Shown: positions 18,295-28,097, counted from the first letter of the stretch. The stretch is 64,000 nt of DNA from Peptoniphilus asaccharolyticus DSM 20463 (GCF_900176115.1 NZ_FWWR01000009.1:62001-126000); one strand, 5' to 3'. The notes: generated by a model from the letters alone, not told the origin. Program-made: numbers and translations.

Positions 18295-19101
18295 ATGTAC
18301 GGAGCAATTTTAGGTGATATTATAGGAAGTCCTTATGAGTTTGACAGAGGCGAAAAGACAAAGGTTTTTGATTTATTTATAGACGAAAGTTCCTTTACTG
18401 ACGATACTGTAATGACAATTGCCGTGGCTGAAGCTTTAATCAAGTTAGGAAAGAATGCAAAGTCACACGAAATAGAAAAAGAAATTATATTTTCAATGCA
18501 GAACTGGGGTAGAAAGTATCCAAATGAAAGTTATGGTTTATCTTTTGCAGAATGGCTACGAGAGAAAGACCCTAAGCCATATAACAGTTTTGGAAATGGT
18601 TCAGCAATGAGAGTTTCTTCTGTAGGATGGTTATATGATTCTCTTGAAAAGACCAGAGAGGTAGCAAGGGCAACAGCAGGTGTAACACACAACCATCCTG
18701 AGGGAATAAAGGGCGCAGAGTCAATAGCATCAGCAATTTATTTGGCGAGAAATGGAGCTACAAAAGCTGAAATCAAAATTTATGTTGAAAGTGAATTTGG
18801 ATATGATTTGAGCAGAACTTTGGAAGACATAAGACCGACGTATTACATGTATGAAATTTGTCAAAAGACAGTTCCAGAGGCAATAACTTGTTTTTTAGAG
18901 GCAGAAGATTTTGAAGATTGTATAAGAAATGCAGTTTCAATAGGTGGAGATGTGGACACCATTGGAGCGATAGCCTGTAGTATAGCTGAGGCTTTCTTTG
19001 GAATTCCAAAGATTTTGATTGATGAATGTAACAGGCGAATTCCAAATGAGATGAAAGTTGTGTTAGATAATTTTTATAATTATTTGAATAGAGAAATTTA
19101 A
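18295..19101 (+). CDS. ADP-ribosylglycohydrolase family protein
   Basis: 268 aa. GAILGDIIGSPYE and SFTDDTVMT carry the first metal-binding acidic residues and GGDVDTIGAIACSIAEAFFG the second, as in DraG/ARH enzymes that remove ADP-ribose from proteins or other targets using two Mg ions. AGGAGG precedes the ATG. The next gene, 37 bp downstream, is a macrodomain protein, also an ADP-ribose-processing enzyme, so the pair likely forms an ADP-ribose removal unit. No ADP-ribosyltransferase is present in the window. Confidence 0.92.
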   Translation: MYGAILGDIIGSPYEFDRGEKTKVFDLFIDESSFTDDTVMTIAVAEALIKLGKNAKSHEIEKEIIFSMQNWGRKYPNESYGLSFAEWLREKDPKPYNSFGNGSAMRVSSVGWLYDSLEKTREVARATAGVTHNHPEGIKGAESIASAIYLARNGATKAEIKIYVESEFGYDLSRTLEDIRPTYYMYEICQKTVPEAITCFLEAEDFEDCIRNAVSIGGDVDTIGAIACSIAEAFFGIPKILIDECNRRIPNEMKVVLDNFYNYLNREI

Positions 19102-19138
19102 TTTTACAATCTATCATAGAAATTAAAGTGAGGAGCTT

Positions 19139-19597
19139 ATGAGTTTTACAATTAAAGAGCAAGATATAACTAAACTTGAAGTTGATGTAATAGTGAATGC
19201 GGCAAACACAGAATTGAGACAAGGTAGTGGAGTTTGCGGTGCCATTTTTAAAGCTGCGGGATCAGAGAATTTAAAGATAGCTTGTGATAAGCTTTCACCA
19301 ATAAAAACAGGAGAGGCGGTAATAACTCCAGGGTTTTCACTAAGTACAAAATATATAATACATACGGCGGGGCCAATTTATAGTAGAGATAAGGAAAAAG
19401 CCGAAGATCTCTTAAAAAATTGTTATATAAATTCGCTCAAGCTTGCAAAAGAAAATGGATGTAAGAATATAGCCTTTCCTTTAATTTCAAGTGGAGTGTA
19501 TGGTTATCCAAAACAAGAAGCTTTTGAAGTGGCAAAGAAAACTATAGAGTCTTTTTTAAAAGACAACGATATGGATGTGATATTGACAATATTCTAA
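19139..19597 (+). CDS. Macrodomain protein (ADP-ribose/O-acetyl-ADP-ribose hydrolase type)
   Basis: 152 aa. Macrodomain landmarks are VDVIVNAANTELRQGSGVCG (ADP-ribose loop), YIIHTAGPIY and AFPLISSGVYGYPKQEA. It ends soon after the domain (VILTIF), where many relatives carry extra C-terminal sequence, so it may be a minimal form or slightly shortened. GAGGAG precedes the ATG. Operon partner of the ADP-ribosylglycohydrolase upstream. Confidence 0.9.
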   Translation: MSFTIKEQDITKLEVDVIVNAANTELRQGSGVCGAIFKAAGSENLKIACDKLSPIKTGEAVITPGFSLSTKYIIHTAGPIYSRDKEKAEDLLKNCYINSLKLAKENGCKNIAFPLISSGVYGYPKQEAFEVAKKTIESFLKDNDMDVILTIF

Positions 19598-19698
19598 ACA
19601 CTTAAAGATTTTTAAAAAAGTTTGCTAACTTAAATAGAAAAATATAAAATGTGAATTGAAAATAAATAGATTTTTTGTTTTAGTTTTCGGGGGTAGAG

Positions 19699-20652
19699 TT
19701 GAAGAAAGTATTAAAGAGAATAATTGGAGGTGCTATATTTTTAGTTGTAATAGGAAGTTTTATAGCGGGAAATTATTTGGTTGACTACGCACTTGCAAGA
19801 CAAGGTGATGGCGGAAATAGAAAAGTAAAATCGGTAAAGAAAATTGAAAATCCAATTATAAAGCAAAATAAATTGTTGCAAGAAGAAAAGACAAATGAAT
19901 TTTTAAATAACAATGAAGTTAAAGAGACCAGTGTAGTAAGTGATGATGGACTTAATCTAAAAGGATATTACTATATAAATAATTCTGATAAGTGGGCGCT
20001 AATAATCCATGGCTATAGAGATAATCATGAAGATATGAATGCATACGCTCAAAGATATTTTGAAAAGGGCTATAATGTATTGATGCCGGATTTGAGAGGG
20101 AATGGAAATTCTGAGGGCAAGTATATCGGTATGGGCTGTTTAGATAAAGATGATATGAAGTTATGGGTTGATTGGATATTAAAAAACAACTCTAATCCCG
20201 AAATTGTAGTTCATGGACTATCCATGGGGGCAGCTACTACTATGATGTTAGCTGGAGAAGAAACTCCTAATAATGTTAAAGTTTTTATAGAAGATGCAGG
20301 ATTTACTTCTGTGAGAGATATATTTGAGTCTGAATTAAAAGTTAGATTTCATCTACCAAGCTTTCCTATTTTAGATGCTGGAGGCATGGTAAGTAAAGTG
20401 AAAGCCGGGTATGCATTTGATGGAGCATCAGCTTTAGAGCAAATTGAAAAGTCAACCAAGCCTGTCATGTTCATCCATGCAACGGATGACAATTTTGTTC
20501 CTTTCAGAATGCTTGATGAACTATACAATGCAAAGAAGAAGGGAGCAAAGAAAAAGTTAGTTGCTGAAAATGCCGGCCATACTGAAGCTAAATATGCTTT
20601 GGGCGAAGAATATTGGACGGAAGTATTTAACTTTATAGAAGAAAACAAATAA
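19699..20652 (+). CDS. Membrane-anchored alpha/beta hydrolase
   Basis: 317 aa, TTG start with GGGGGTAG upstream. An N-terminal transmembrane anchor (residues 8-30) is followed by a charged linker, then an alpha/beta-hydrolase fold. The nucleophile elbow is GLSMGA, the catalytic acid is probably in HATDDNFVP and the histidine in NAGHTEA. The family includes extracellular or membrane-facing serine esterases and peptidases (YqkD-like). Substrate unknown. A terminator follows. Confidence 0.88.
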   Translation: MKKVLKRIIGGAIFLVVIGSFIAGNYLVDYALARQGDGGNRKVKSVKKIENPIIKQNKLLQEEKTNEFLNNNEVKETSVVSDDGLNLKGYYYINNSDKWALIIHGYRDNHEDMNAYAQRYFEKGYNVLMPDLRGNGNSEGKYIGMGCLDKDDMKLWVDWILKNNSNPEIVVHGLSMGAATTMMLAGEETPNNVKVFIEDAGFTSVRDIFESELKVRFHLPSFPILDAGGMVSKVKAGYAFDGASALEQIEKSTKPVMFIHATDDNFVPFRMLDELYNAKKKGAKKKLVAENAGHTEAKYALGEEYWTEVFNFIEENK

Positions 20653-20655
20653 TTA

Positions 20656-20686
20656 GAGGAGCATTATTTAACAGTGCTCCTATTTT
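20656..20686 (+). terminator. Terminator after the hydrolase gene
   Basis: GGAGCA pairs with TGCTCC and is followed by TATTTTATT. Confidence 0.75.
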
Positions 20687-20790
20687 ATTGGATAAGTTGA
20701 AAGAAAAATAATATATGGTATATTTAGATTAAGAGTATTTATAAGCTTATAGCAAACGATTTCTAAGCTGGTTTTTAATAGGAGGGAGTT

Positions 20791-23700
20791 ATGGATAAGA
20801 TTAAAAATCAAGTGGTTAATTTAAGAGGAAATTTATTTAGAAATAGAAAGAAGTTTCTATTGTGTTTGATATGTCTGGTGGTATGTATTTTTGACATTAA
20901 CAAATGCTTTGGTAAAACATTATGGGTGTTTAATCCTGTTGGATATTTTAATGAGTCTACATCTTCTGATATTTCAACTATAAATTTGAATATATCTGTT
21001 AACGTGAGTAGTGATGTGACAACTCAATCATATACTTGGGATTTGGGTTTTAATATGAAAAATACAGCAAGAATTGGAGAATATTTTGCTATGTTTGTAT
21101 TTTTGCCAAATAATTTGGATTTAAGTCAAACTACTATACAGGTCGTAGATAATGATCCGATGCTTGCTGATAAGGAAATACAGAAAAAAATCACATTAGA
21201 TAAATTTTTAGAGAGCACAAATGAAAATCCAGATTGGGATAATATTTCTAATAATATGAATAAGTTTTATAGTTTTAAATATGGAGATTCCAACTTTGAA
21301 AAAGCATGGGAAATGGTCTTTAGAGATGTTAAAAATGACGAAGAGAAGACAAAAGACTTTTTAGCAGAAATAGAAAAGTGGAAACAAAACCAAATGTTTG
21401 AGTACGGTATTTTTATTGTTACTAGAGCTAATCAAGAAAAGGATAAGAAATTAATAGGTGATAAAAATTGGATTATAGAAGGCAAGTTTAAAGATGAAAT
21501 ATATATGAATGATGAAGAGATACCAATTCTAATTTCTCAAAATAGAGGAAAGAAAAGTGCGAATTATCCAAATGTAACTTTAGAAGGTGCTGTAATGGGA
21601 CCCCATGATTTAGATAAAGATGGATGTTCTAACTATAGAGAAAAGAATTTCTATCCTTCAAAGAGCGGATATGCTCCAGGATATCAAAATATTTATCCTA
21701 AACTACATGATAAATATACAGTTGAATGGAATAAGAATAATGTAAGAGATATTGATCCGGGATTTGAAAAATTAAATATTGCAGGCAAAGAAGTAATTAT
21801 TTATAGATATGCCATAAATGATGGAGAAGAATTTATAAATTCAGATGATATTTTAAATGCATTAGAAGTACGCTCTAAGAAAATCGAGGATAAGGCACTA
21901 AGACCTTTGATAAGAGGCTCGGAGAAAAAAGAAATTGAAGAATATATAAATAAAAGTGGGAATGTTAGATCAAACGAGGGATATTATATTGATGGAGAAG
22001 GAAGATTTTATTTGCGCAATATGCCAATTGAAGTGATGGATTTTGTAACGGCTAAAGAGAAAAAGAGTTCAGAGAACATTCCAACATACGTAAGTAAGAC
22101 AAATGAAAATTCTATTTTAGAAAACTTGAAAATATCTACAAGGTACAAGAGGTTAGATAAAAATATTTTCATATCAGGAATAGATGAGAAGCAAAAATAT
22201 AGCAATTTAATCAGTGTAGAACCAATAGAATTTAATTTGTATGTCTTGCCAAGAAAAATTGACGCATTTCTAAAAGATAGAAAAACACAAGACAAGGATT
22301 CTGAGATATTATATTTTTGGGCAATAGGAGTAGATGTGACTAAGCCTAAGATAGATATAGAGGCTACAAAAACATCATTAAATCTAAAACTAACAGATTT
22401 GCATCAAGAAGAGTTTAATAGTCTAACAGCAAATTTAGATGCAAATAAAATAGTGGCAGAAGATAATTATTCGAATACAGATAAATTGACAAAAGAATTT
22501 AAGATATTTGAAGAAGATAATGAAGTGAAATTAGAAAATTTTGAAAGAGGAAAGAAATATATTTTAAAGGCTTTTGTAACTGATGAAGCACATAATATTG
22601 CTGAAGGGGTCATTGCAGAGATTACAACTGAAAGAGAAAGTTCAGTAAAGCCTACTGTAAGACAAATTAGAAATATAAACAATAACCCTGCGTTAGAAGT
22701 TAATGCCCCTAAGGACTCTGATTTGATTATTAAATTAAATGGAGAGATTATAGATAATGAAGCAAAAATAGAGTGGAATGAAGAAACTAAATCTTATGTA
22801 GTAGAGCTACCTAATAATATACAAAATGGTGCATTGGTTAGTGTTTCAATAACAGAAAAAGGGAAAAATCCTACAGAAAGTGAGAAAATTTCAATTGATA
22901 GAGAACCACCTTCAAAGAAACCTGTAGTAGAAGAAAATGAAACAGGTGATATTAAAATTGAAGTGGAAGATGTATTTGGAGTTTTGATTACAATTAATGG
23001 AGAAGAAAAGTTTGTTGAAATTACAAATAAAGACAGATTGCAAGGTTTAACTATACCGATAAACTCAAATAGTAAGCCTATGAATATAGAAGTAAAGTAT
23101 GCAGATGAATTTTTAAATTATGGAGAAAGTTCTGTCTTAGAGATAATAGATTCAGCGGAGTTAGAACCGTCGATAGAAGTAATAGACTCAGCGGAGTTAG
23201 AACCATCGATAGAAGTGAGAGATTCAACTGAATTAATTCCAGCAGAAAGGATTGAGGACAATTTTAGAGATAACATTGCCAGCATAGATTTTAGAGATTT
23301 AAAACCTAGTTCAAAAGTTGAAGAAATAAAAGAAACAAAGGAAGCTGAGAAAAAAATACTTTATCCGAAATATGTTTTTGGTTATTCAGATGGAACTGTT
23401 AGAGCAGAGGAATTTGTTACAAGAGCGGAAGTTGCAGCTATTATAATTAGACTGAAAGATAAAAACTATGTAGATGAAAAAGACTTGGGTTCAAAATCAA
23501 AGTGGTATGACAAATATATAGAAAAGGCTATGGAAAATGGATATATGAGAGGATATCCGGACGGAACTTTCAAGCCGGATAGATATATGACTAGGGCAGA
23601 GTTCATCTATGCACTTGGGAAATTACAAAACCTTGGAAGTGAAACTAAAAAGTTTTCAGATATAGATGGACATTGGGCGGAGAATGAAATCGGAAATGCA

Positions 23701-23901
23701 TATTCAAGAGGGATACTGAATGGATATGAAGATGGTTCATTTAAGCCTGAAAATAATATAACCAGAGCAGAAATTATGGCCATCATAAATAGATTGCAAG
23801 GCAGAACTTCAAATGAAAATTTAAAGGAAATTAGTTTTAAAGATTTAAAAGGGGATGAGTGGTACTACCAAGATATACAATTGGCAGCTCAAGATATGTA
23901 A
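20791..23901 (+). CDS. Large secreted SLH-domain protein
   Basis: 1036 aa. An N-terminal signal sequence (hydrophobic stretch about 22-37 after RNRKK) is followed by a long beta-rich region of no recognised family and then Ig-like or adhesin-like segments (about 540-790). Next are a 33-bp tandem repeat in coding sequence (IDSAELEPSIEV, about 787-815) and three SLH repeats (about 865-1036: VTRAEVAAI, MTRAEFIYAL, ITRAEIMAI). AGGAGGG precedes the ATG. The protein should be anchored to the cell wall; the N-terminal part may form an S-layer or adhesin module. Confidence 0.88.
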   Translation: MDKIKNQVVNLRGNLFRNRKKFLLCLICLVVCIFDINKCFGKTLWVFNPVGYFNESTSSDISTINLNISVNVSSDVTTQSYTWDLGFNMKNTARIGEYFAMFVFLPNNLDLSQTTIQVVDNDPMLADKEIQKKITLDKFLESTNENPDWDNISNNMNKFYSFKYGDSNFEKAWEMVFRDVKNDEEKTKDFLAEIEKWKQNQMFEYGIFIVTRANQEKDKKLIGDKNWIIEGKFKDEIYMNDEEIPILISQNRGKKSANYPNVTLEGAVMGPHDLDKDGCSNYREKNFYPSKSGYAPGYQNIYPKLHDKYTVEWNKNNVRDIDPGFEKLNIAGKEVIIYRYAINDGEEFINSDDILNALEVRSKKIEDKALRPLIRGSEKKEIEEYINKSGNVRSNEGYYIDGEGRFYLRNMPIEVMDFVTAKEKKSSENIPTYVSKTNENSILENLKISTRYKRLDKNIFISGIDEKQKYSNLISVEPIEFNLYVLPRKIDAFLKDRKTQDKDSEILYFWAIGVDVTKPKIDIEATKTSLNLKLTDLHQEEFNSLTANLDANKIVAEDNYSNTDKLTKEFKIFEEDNEVKLENFERGKKYILKAFVTDEAHNIAEGVIAEITTERESSVKPTVRQIRNINNNPALEVNAPKDSDLIIKLNGEIIDNEAKIEWNEETKSYVVELPNNIQNGALVSVSITEKGKNPTESEKISIDREPPSKKPVVEENETGDIKIEVEDVFGVLITINGEEKFVEITNKDRLQGLTIPINSNSKPMNIEVKYADEFLNYGESSVLEIIDSAELEPSIEVIDSAELEPSIEVRDSTELIPAERIEDNFRDNIASIDFRDLKPSSKVEEIKETKEAEKKILYPKYVFGYSDGTVRAEEFVTRAEVAAIIIRLKDKNYVDEKDLGSKSKWYDKYIEKAMENGYMRGYPDGTFKPDRYMTRAEFIYALGKLQNLGSETKKFSDIDGHWAENEIGNAYSRGILNGYEDGSFKPENNITRAEIMAIINRLQGRTSNENLKEISFKDLKGDEWYYQDIQLAAQDM
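23149..23240 (+). repeat. 33-bp coding tandem repeat
   Basis: Two close copies and a degenerate third encode (V/I)IDSAELEPSIE, in the linker just before the SLH region of the 1036-aa protein. Confidence 0.85.
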
Positions 23902-23990
23902 GATGAATTTTTAATAACCAAGTGAGCTACAATTTGTTATAATTAGATATCGAATTACAACAGAGTTTTGTTAAGATTAAGGAGATAGAT

Positions 23991-24302
23991 ATGCCTCAAT
24001 TGATTTTTAAAGGAGTTAAGCGAGAAGATACAATCAGCTTAAGCGTAAATTTACCGGAGCAATTGTCGGAGCTTACAGGTACACCGATAGACTATTTTAC
24101 AATTGAAAGACCTATGACAGAATATTTTTCAAATGGAAAAGAATTTGAAATGTATCCTTTGATTGAAGTGATTCAATTTGACAGAGGTCTTGGTCTTGAA
24201 AAGAAGATGGCTGATTTAATACAAAGAGAAGTTAAAAAATTTGGCTATTTAGAATGTGAAGTTTATTTTACTCACGTGAGTGAAGATGACTACTATGAAT
24301 AA
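23991..24302 (+). CDS. DUF1904 family protein
   Basis: 103 aa, AAGGAGAT before the ATG. It begins MPQLIFKGVKREDTISLS and contains IEVIQFDRGLG, as in the DUF1904 family of small tautomerase-like proteins. No function is established. It stands alone between two terminators. Confidence 0.75.
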   Translation: MPQLIFKGVKREDTISLSVNLPEQLSELTGTPIDYFTIERPMTEYFSNGKEFEMYPLIEVIQFDRGLGLEKKMADLIQREVKKFGYLECEVYFTHVSEDDYYE

Positions 24303-24307
24303 AAAAC

Positions 24308-24348
24308 AAAGGTGTTGTTACAGATTCTTCCTGTAACAGCACCTTTTT
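24308..24348. terminator. Bidirectional terminator
   Basis: AGGTG and TGTTACAG pair with CTGTAACA and CACCT around a short loop. T-runs lie on both sides, so it can serve the DUF1904 gene and the convergent Met8-like gene. Confidence 0.85.
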
Positions 24349-24358
24349 AAAAATTATC

Positions 24359-25366
24359 TTATTTTTTTCTAAAGAAATCGGGTTTAGAAATTTTATTCCA
24401 GCTTGATTTAAATTTATTTTGAAAATTATTTTGAGACTTTTCTTCTTTTTTAAAATTTTCTTTTTCAACTGTATCTTCAGAATTTTTAAATGGGAATTCG
24501 TCATTAGCATAGTCTTTATGTTTTCTTTCAAAGTGAAAATCTAAGTCATCGCCAATTTCTACTTTTTGGAAACCATATTCTACCTTATCAAGTTTGAACT
24601 CATTATCAGCAAGAGTTTCTTCGACAGTTTCTTTATCAAAAGATTTTTCTAAATCTAAAATTTCTTCTTTTCCATCTTCAGCACTAAATTCTGTGACAGA
24701 CTCATAAGATTCTTCGAATGAGGTATCTTTTTCTAAGTTATCTTTTACTTCATCTTTTGCTATATCTTCTTGTAGAGTATTCAAATAATCTTCCGCTTTT
24801 ATTTTTTCTTCAACAAAAAGTTTTTTGATAGTTTCATCTACATTGGAAGCATTTTTTCTAACTAATTCAGTACGAATTTTGTTTAAAATTTTAATTTTAT
24901 CCATATTGTATGTATCTAATAGCTTAGTTAGGTCATCTTTAATAATTTCGACAATTGTAGGATTTAATTTTTCATTTGAAATTCCAATAAGTATATCTTC
25001 TTTTGAAACTAATTCATTTAATAGTATGGAAGAACTTGATATTACATCACATCTCTCATATAGAATGCCAGTTTTTAAAGCACGTTCTTCAATTGCATTG
25101 TTGAGCTCAAAATTAGTAGTGGCAATTAAAAGAAAATCATAGGCAAAGAAAACAAAATTATTGTCTATTTTCATTTCTTTTAAAAATAGCTGTTCGGGAT
25201 GTTGCTCTTGAAGATTTGATATTTCATTTACAAAGCTTTCAGCGATTACATAAATTTTAAATTCCGTGTTTAGCATCTGTTTTATTTTAGAAAGAGCTAA
25301 CAGCCCACCACCTAAAATAAGTAAATTTTTATCTTTTGTATCGTAACTAATTGGTAAATATCTCAC
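24359..25366 (-). CDS. Met8/CysG-N-like NAD(P)-binding protein with long acidic tail
   Basis: 335 aa. Residues 1-150 follow the siroheme synthase N-terminal fold: LPISYDTKDKNLLILGGG is the Rossmann glycine loop, then LLIATTNFELNNAIEERAL. Canonical Met8/CysG proteins oxidise precorrin-2 and insert iron. Here residues 190-335 are instead a highly charged, mostly acidic low-complexity tail. No other sirohaem gene is nearby. It may be a repurposed redox or haem-related enzyme; haem use by the organism is suggested by the NEAT proteins. Confidence 0.75.
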   Translation of the reverse strand: MRYLPISYDTKDKNLLILGGGLLALSKIKQMLNTEFKIYVIAESFVNEISNLQEQHPEQLFLKEMKIDNNFVFFAYDFLLIATTNFELNNAIEERALKTGILYERCDVISSSSILLNELVSKEDILIGISNEKLNPTIVEIIKDDLTKLLDTYNMDKIKILNKIRTELVRKNASNVDETIKKLFVEEKIKAEDYLNTLQEDIAKDEVKDNLEKDTSFEESYESVTEFSAEDGKEEILDLEKSFDKETVEETLADNEFKLDKVEYGFQKVEIGDDLDFHFERKHKDYANDEFPFKNSEDTVEKENFKKEEKSQNNFQNKFKSSWNKISKPDFFRKK

Positions 25367-25483
25367 AAAATCACCTCTTTTATATTTATACCTAAATCCA
25401 TGAAAAAATATTTATCTTAAGCCTATATTAGCACTATTTTAAATTTATTGAAACATTCTTGTAACATTAATTCTACTAACATG

Positions 25484-25492
25484 TGGTATAAT
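25484..25492 (+). promoter_or_regulatory. Extended -10 promoter of the SLH protein gene
   Basis: TGGTATAAT is a full extended -10, 28 bp before the ATG at 25520. No good -35 is seen, as expected for extended -10 promoters. Confidence 0.65.
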
Positions 25493-25519
25493 AACAAAAA
25501 AACAGGGGAGGTTTTTTAT

Positions 25520-27493
25520 ATGCAAACAAATAAAATTACAAAGGCACTTTCAGTTGGATTATGTGCAGTTGTACTTGCTCCAAGTTTAGTTAGCGCAAAA
25601 GAATTTAAAGACGTTGCGAAAAATGGTCCTCATAGTTGGGCTTACGGTTATATAGACGAACTTAGTGATAAAGGAATTATAAATGGTTACCCAAATGGTG
25701 AATTCCAACCTAATAATTCTGTGAGCTTAGAAGAAACAGTTGAACTTATAAAGGGACTTTTAAGCCCAAGCGGTTCAGAAATTGCTTCTGCAAGAGCTAA
25801 GTACAGAGCTATATTAGAAGATGCAAAAGTTCCTGAATGGGCAAGAGATGCATTTGCAATTGCAATTGAAAACAATGTATTCTCAGAAGCTACAGTTAAA
25901 GAAGCAGCATCTAAAGGATTCATTGGCGAAGGAAAAAACAAATTAGTACCAGATAGAAATACAATTGCAGTTTATTTTGCAAGAGCTCTTAAACTATCTG
26001 CTACAGGAGATGAAACTTTCCTAAGACATGAAGATAAAAGTTCAATTCCAAGTGCAACAAGAGGATATTTAGCTAACTTAGTAAAAGAAGGCATATTCTC
26101 ATCAACAGGTTCAGATGGAAGATTTGAAGGAACAAGAAGTATAAGAAGAAGTGAAATGGCAAAAATCACTAAACTTTCTTATGACTATTTAAAATTAAAT
26201 AAAAATAAAACTCCAGAGCTGGCAAATATTACAGGTAAAATCGTAATAGCTACAAACATTAGCAATGTGGACACAGTTATAATTGAACAAAGCAACAAGT
26301 CAACAATTCAATTAAAAGTTAACTCAAACACTAAGATAACAAGCAATGGAACAACACTTAAGTTTACAGACTTAAAACCAGATCAAGAAGTTAAAGTTAC
26401 TTATCAAAAAGCTGGCAACGAAGCAACTAATAATGTAATTACAACTATTGAAGTTACAAATTCAGCTAAAAACTTAGTTGGATACATCACAAACAGAGCA
26501 CAAGATGGCTTCACAGCAAAATACAGAACTGATGACGGTAAAGTAGATACTTCTTCAGTAAGCCAAATTTCAACAACAGATACAGCTACATTCACTTTAG
26601 CAAATAATGCAAAAGTTTATTCTTTAGGAGTTGAAACAAGAGCAAATCAATTACAAATTGATGATTTAGTGGAATTTAAAACTGATAATTCAGGAAAAGT
26701 TTCAGAAGTTGTAGCTTATCCAAGAAATGGTAGAGCAACTGGAGAAATCACAGAAATTTTCTACGGTTCTACATCTTCAAGAGAATATATAAAGCTTAAA
26801 TTACAAGATGGTAAAACTTATACTTTCTACGGAACTGAATTAAACAGAAATAATCCATTCTATAACAATTCAAGATTATTTGATAACCTTAGAAGAGGAG
26901 AAAGAATAACTCTTTCTACAAACTATAAAGTTGTAACAAATGTTGGAAATGACTATAGAAATGGACAAAATCTAACTGGTAGAATAGAAAGAGCTTATGA
27001 AGAAAGAAATGGCTTTAGATTAGATATTAGAACTTTCAATAGAACTATAGAAACAGTTTATACAGATAGATATACTGAATATAGAGAAAATGGAGTTGGA
27101 AGAACTCAATTGACAACAAGAGACTTTGAAGGTAGAGAAGTTAGCGTAGTTAGAGATAATGGTAGCTATGTTAGAAAACTTGAATTCCTTAGAGAAGGTG
27201 CTAATTTTGCTATAAGAGCTAGAGTTGATGGAGTTAGAACAGATGGAGCATTTGGTCAAGCTGGATTAACTTACTTTTTACGTGTAGAAGATTCAAATAA
27301 TAACTATATGAGAAATGGCGATACATTTGAACTTAGCACAACTTATAACAATGGAAAAGCTATGAATGAAGGTGAAAGAGTAGATGTAATAGGAACAAGA
27401 CTTTCTAATGGAGAATGGTCTGTTTCAGAAGTTAGATCTGCTTATGATGGTAGAATAATTTATGGCAACTTCTATTCAAGAGGAATTAGATAA
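25520..27493 (+). CDS. S-layer (SLH) protein with N-terminal SLH region
   Basis: 657 aa from ATG 25520, chosen over the upstream ATG at 25448 because GGGGAGG lies directly before it and a signal peptide then starts at residue 1 (cut near LVSA). SLH-type repeats fill about 25-215 (KEFKDV...WAYGYIDELSDKGIINGYPNGEFQPNN). The rest is beta-rich with repeated segments resembling the S-layer protein at 43.0 kb (ITGKIVIATNIS, VEFKTDNSGKVSEV). It has few cysteines and many Asn, Thr and Arg, fitting an exported structural protein. Confidence 0.85.
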   Translation: MQTNKITKALSVGLCAVVLAPSLVSAKEFKDVAKNGPHSWAYGYIDELSDKGIINGYPNGEFQPNNSVSLEETVELIKGLLSPSGSEIASARAKYRAILEDAKVPEWARDAFAIAIENNVFSEATVKEAASKGFIGEGKNKLVPDRNTIAVYFARALKLSATGDETFLRHEDKSSIPSATRGYLANLVKEGIFSSTGSDGRFEGTRSIRRSEMAKITKLSYDYLKLNKNKTPELANITGKIVIATNISNVDTVIIEQSNKSTIQLKVNSNTKITSNGTTLKFTDLKPDQEVKVTYQKAGNEATNNVITTIEVTNSAKNLVGYITNRAQDGFTAKYRTDDGKVDTSSVSQISTTDTATFTLANNAKVYSLGVETRANQLQIDDLVEFKTDNSGKVSEVVAYPRNGRATGEITEIFYGSTSSREYIKLKLQDGKTYTFYGTELNRNNPFYNNSRLFDNLRRGERITLSTNYKVVTNVGNDYRNGQNLTGRIERAYEERNGFRLDIRTFNRTIETVYTDRYTEYRENGVGRTQLTTRDFEGREVSVVRDNGSYVRKLEFLREGANFAIRARVDGVRTDGAFGQAGLTYFLRVEDSNNNYMRNGDTFELSTTYNNGKAMNEGERVDVIGTRLSNGEWSVSEVRSAYDGRIIYGNFYSRGIR

Positions 27494-27512
27494 AATTAAA
27501 TATTAATTTTAG

Positions 27513-27536
27513 CTCCCCAAATTTTGGGGAGTTTTT
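27513..27536 (+). terminator. Terminator after the SLH gene
   Basis: CTCCCCAA pairs with TTGGGGAG and is followed by TTTTT. Confidence 0.9.
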
Positions 27537-27585
27537 AAACGTGAAATTTAATGTTAAAATTTTGTATTAACAATATAGAGGTTAT

Positions 27586-27972
27586 ATGAATAGAATTAGA
27601 GTTGTTGCAGCAGTTATAAAAGAAGAAAACAGATTTTTCATAGCCCAGAGAGGTTACGGAAAGCTTAAAGGCTTTTGGGAATTTCCAGGAGGAAAAGTGG
27701 AATCTGGAGAGAGTGATGAAGCTGCACTAAAAAGAGAAATCAGAGAAGAACTTCAATCTGAAATAGAAGTAGAAGAATTGTTGTGTAATATAACACATGA
27801 CTATGAAGATTTTTCAGTGGATCTCTATATTTATATGGCCAAGCTAATAGATGGAGATTTAAAATTATTAGAACACATGGATTCTAAGTGGGTTAGAATA
27901 GATGAATTTGATAAATTTAATTTCTTATCGGGCAATGTTGAAGTAATAGAGAGACTGAGAAAATTTAAATAA
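27586..27972 (+). CDS. mutT: Nudix hydrolase, MutT type
   Basis: 128 aa. A complete Nudix box is visible: GGKVESGESDEAA then REIREELQSE (Gly, Glu, REUXEE pattern). WEFPGG just before it is typical of MutT, which removes 8-oxo-dGTP from the nucleotide pool. Length fits the family. Other Nudix substrates are possible. Confidence 0.88.
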   Translation: MNRIRVVAAVIKEENRFFIAQRGYGKLKGFWEFPGGKVESGESDEAALKREIREELQSEIEVEELLCNITHDYEDFSVDLYIYMAKLIDGDLKLLEHMDSKWVRIDEFDKFNFLSGNVEVIERLRKFK

Positions 27973-28039
27973 ACTTAATTTAAAACTATTGTTTGCATTA
28001 ATTGTAAATATAGCGTAAAATGTATTTAAGAAAGAATTT

Positions 28040-28069
28040 GGCGGTCGAGTTCAGCTCGGCTGCCTTTTT
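28040..28069 (+). terminator. GC-rich hairpin with T-tail before the helicase gene
   Basis: GGCGGTCGAG pairs with CTCGGCTGCC (including wobble pairs) and is followed by TTTTT. It ends 29 bp before the helicase start. It may end the mutT transcript, or act as an attenuator in the helicase leader. Confidence 0.65.
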
Positions 28070-28097
28070 CAGTTTATGAACGAGAAAGGAAATATTA

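Noticed and set aside
25459-25492. A TTGTAA -35 for the promoter at 25487
   Set aside because: The spacing is 22 bp, too long; the extended -10 explains the promoter better.
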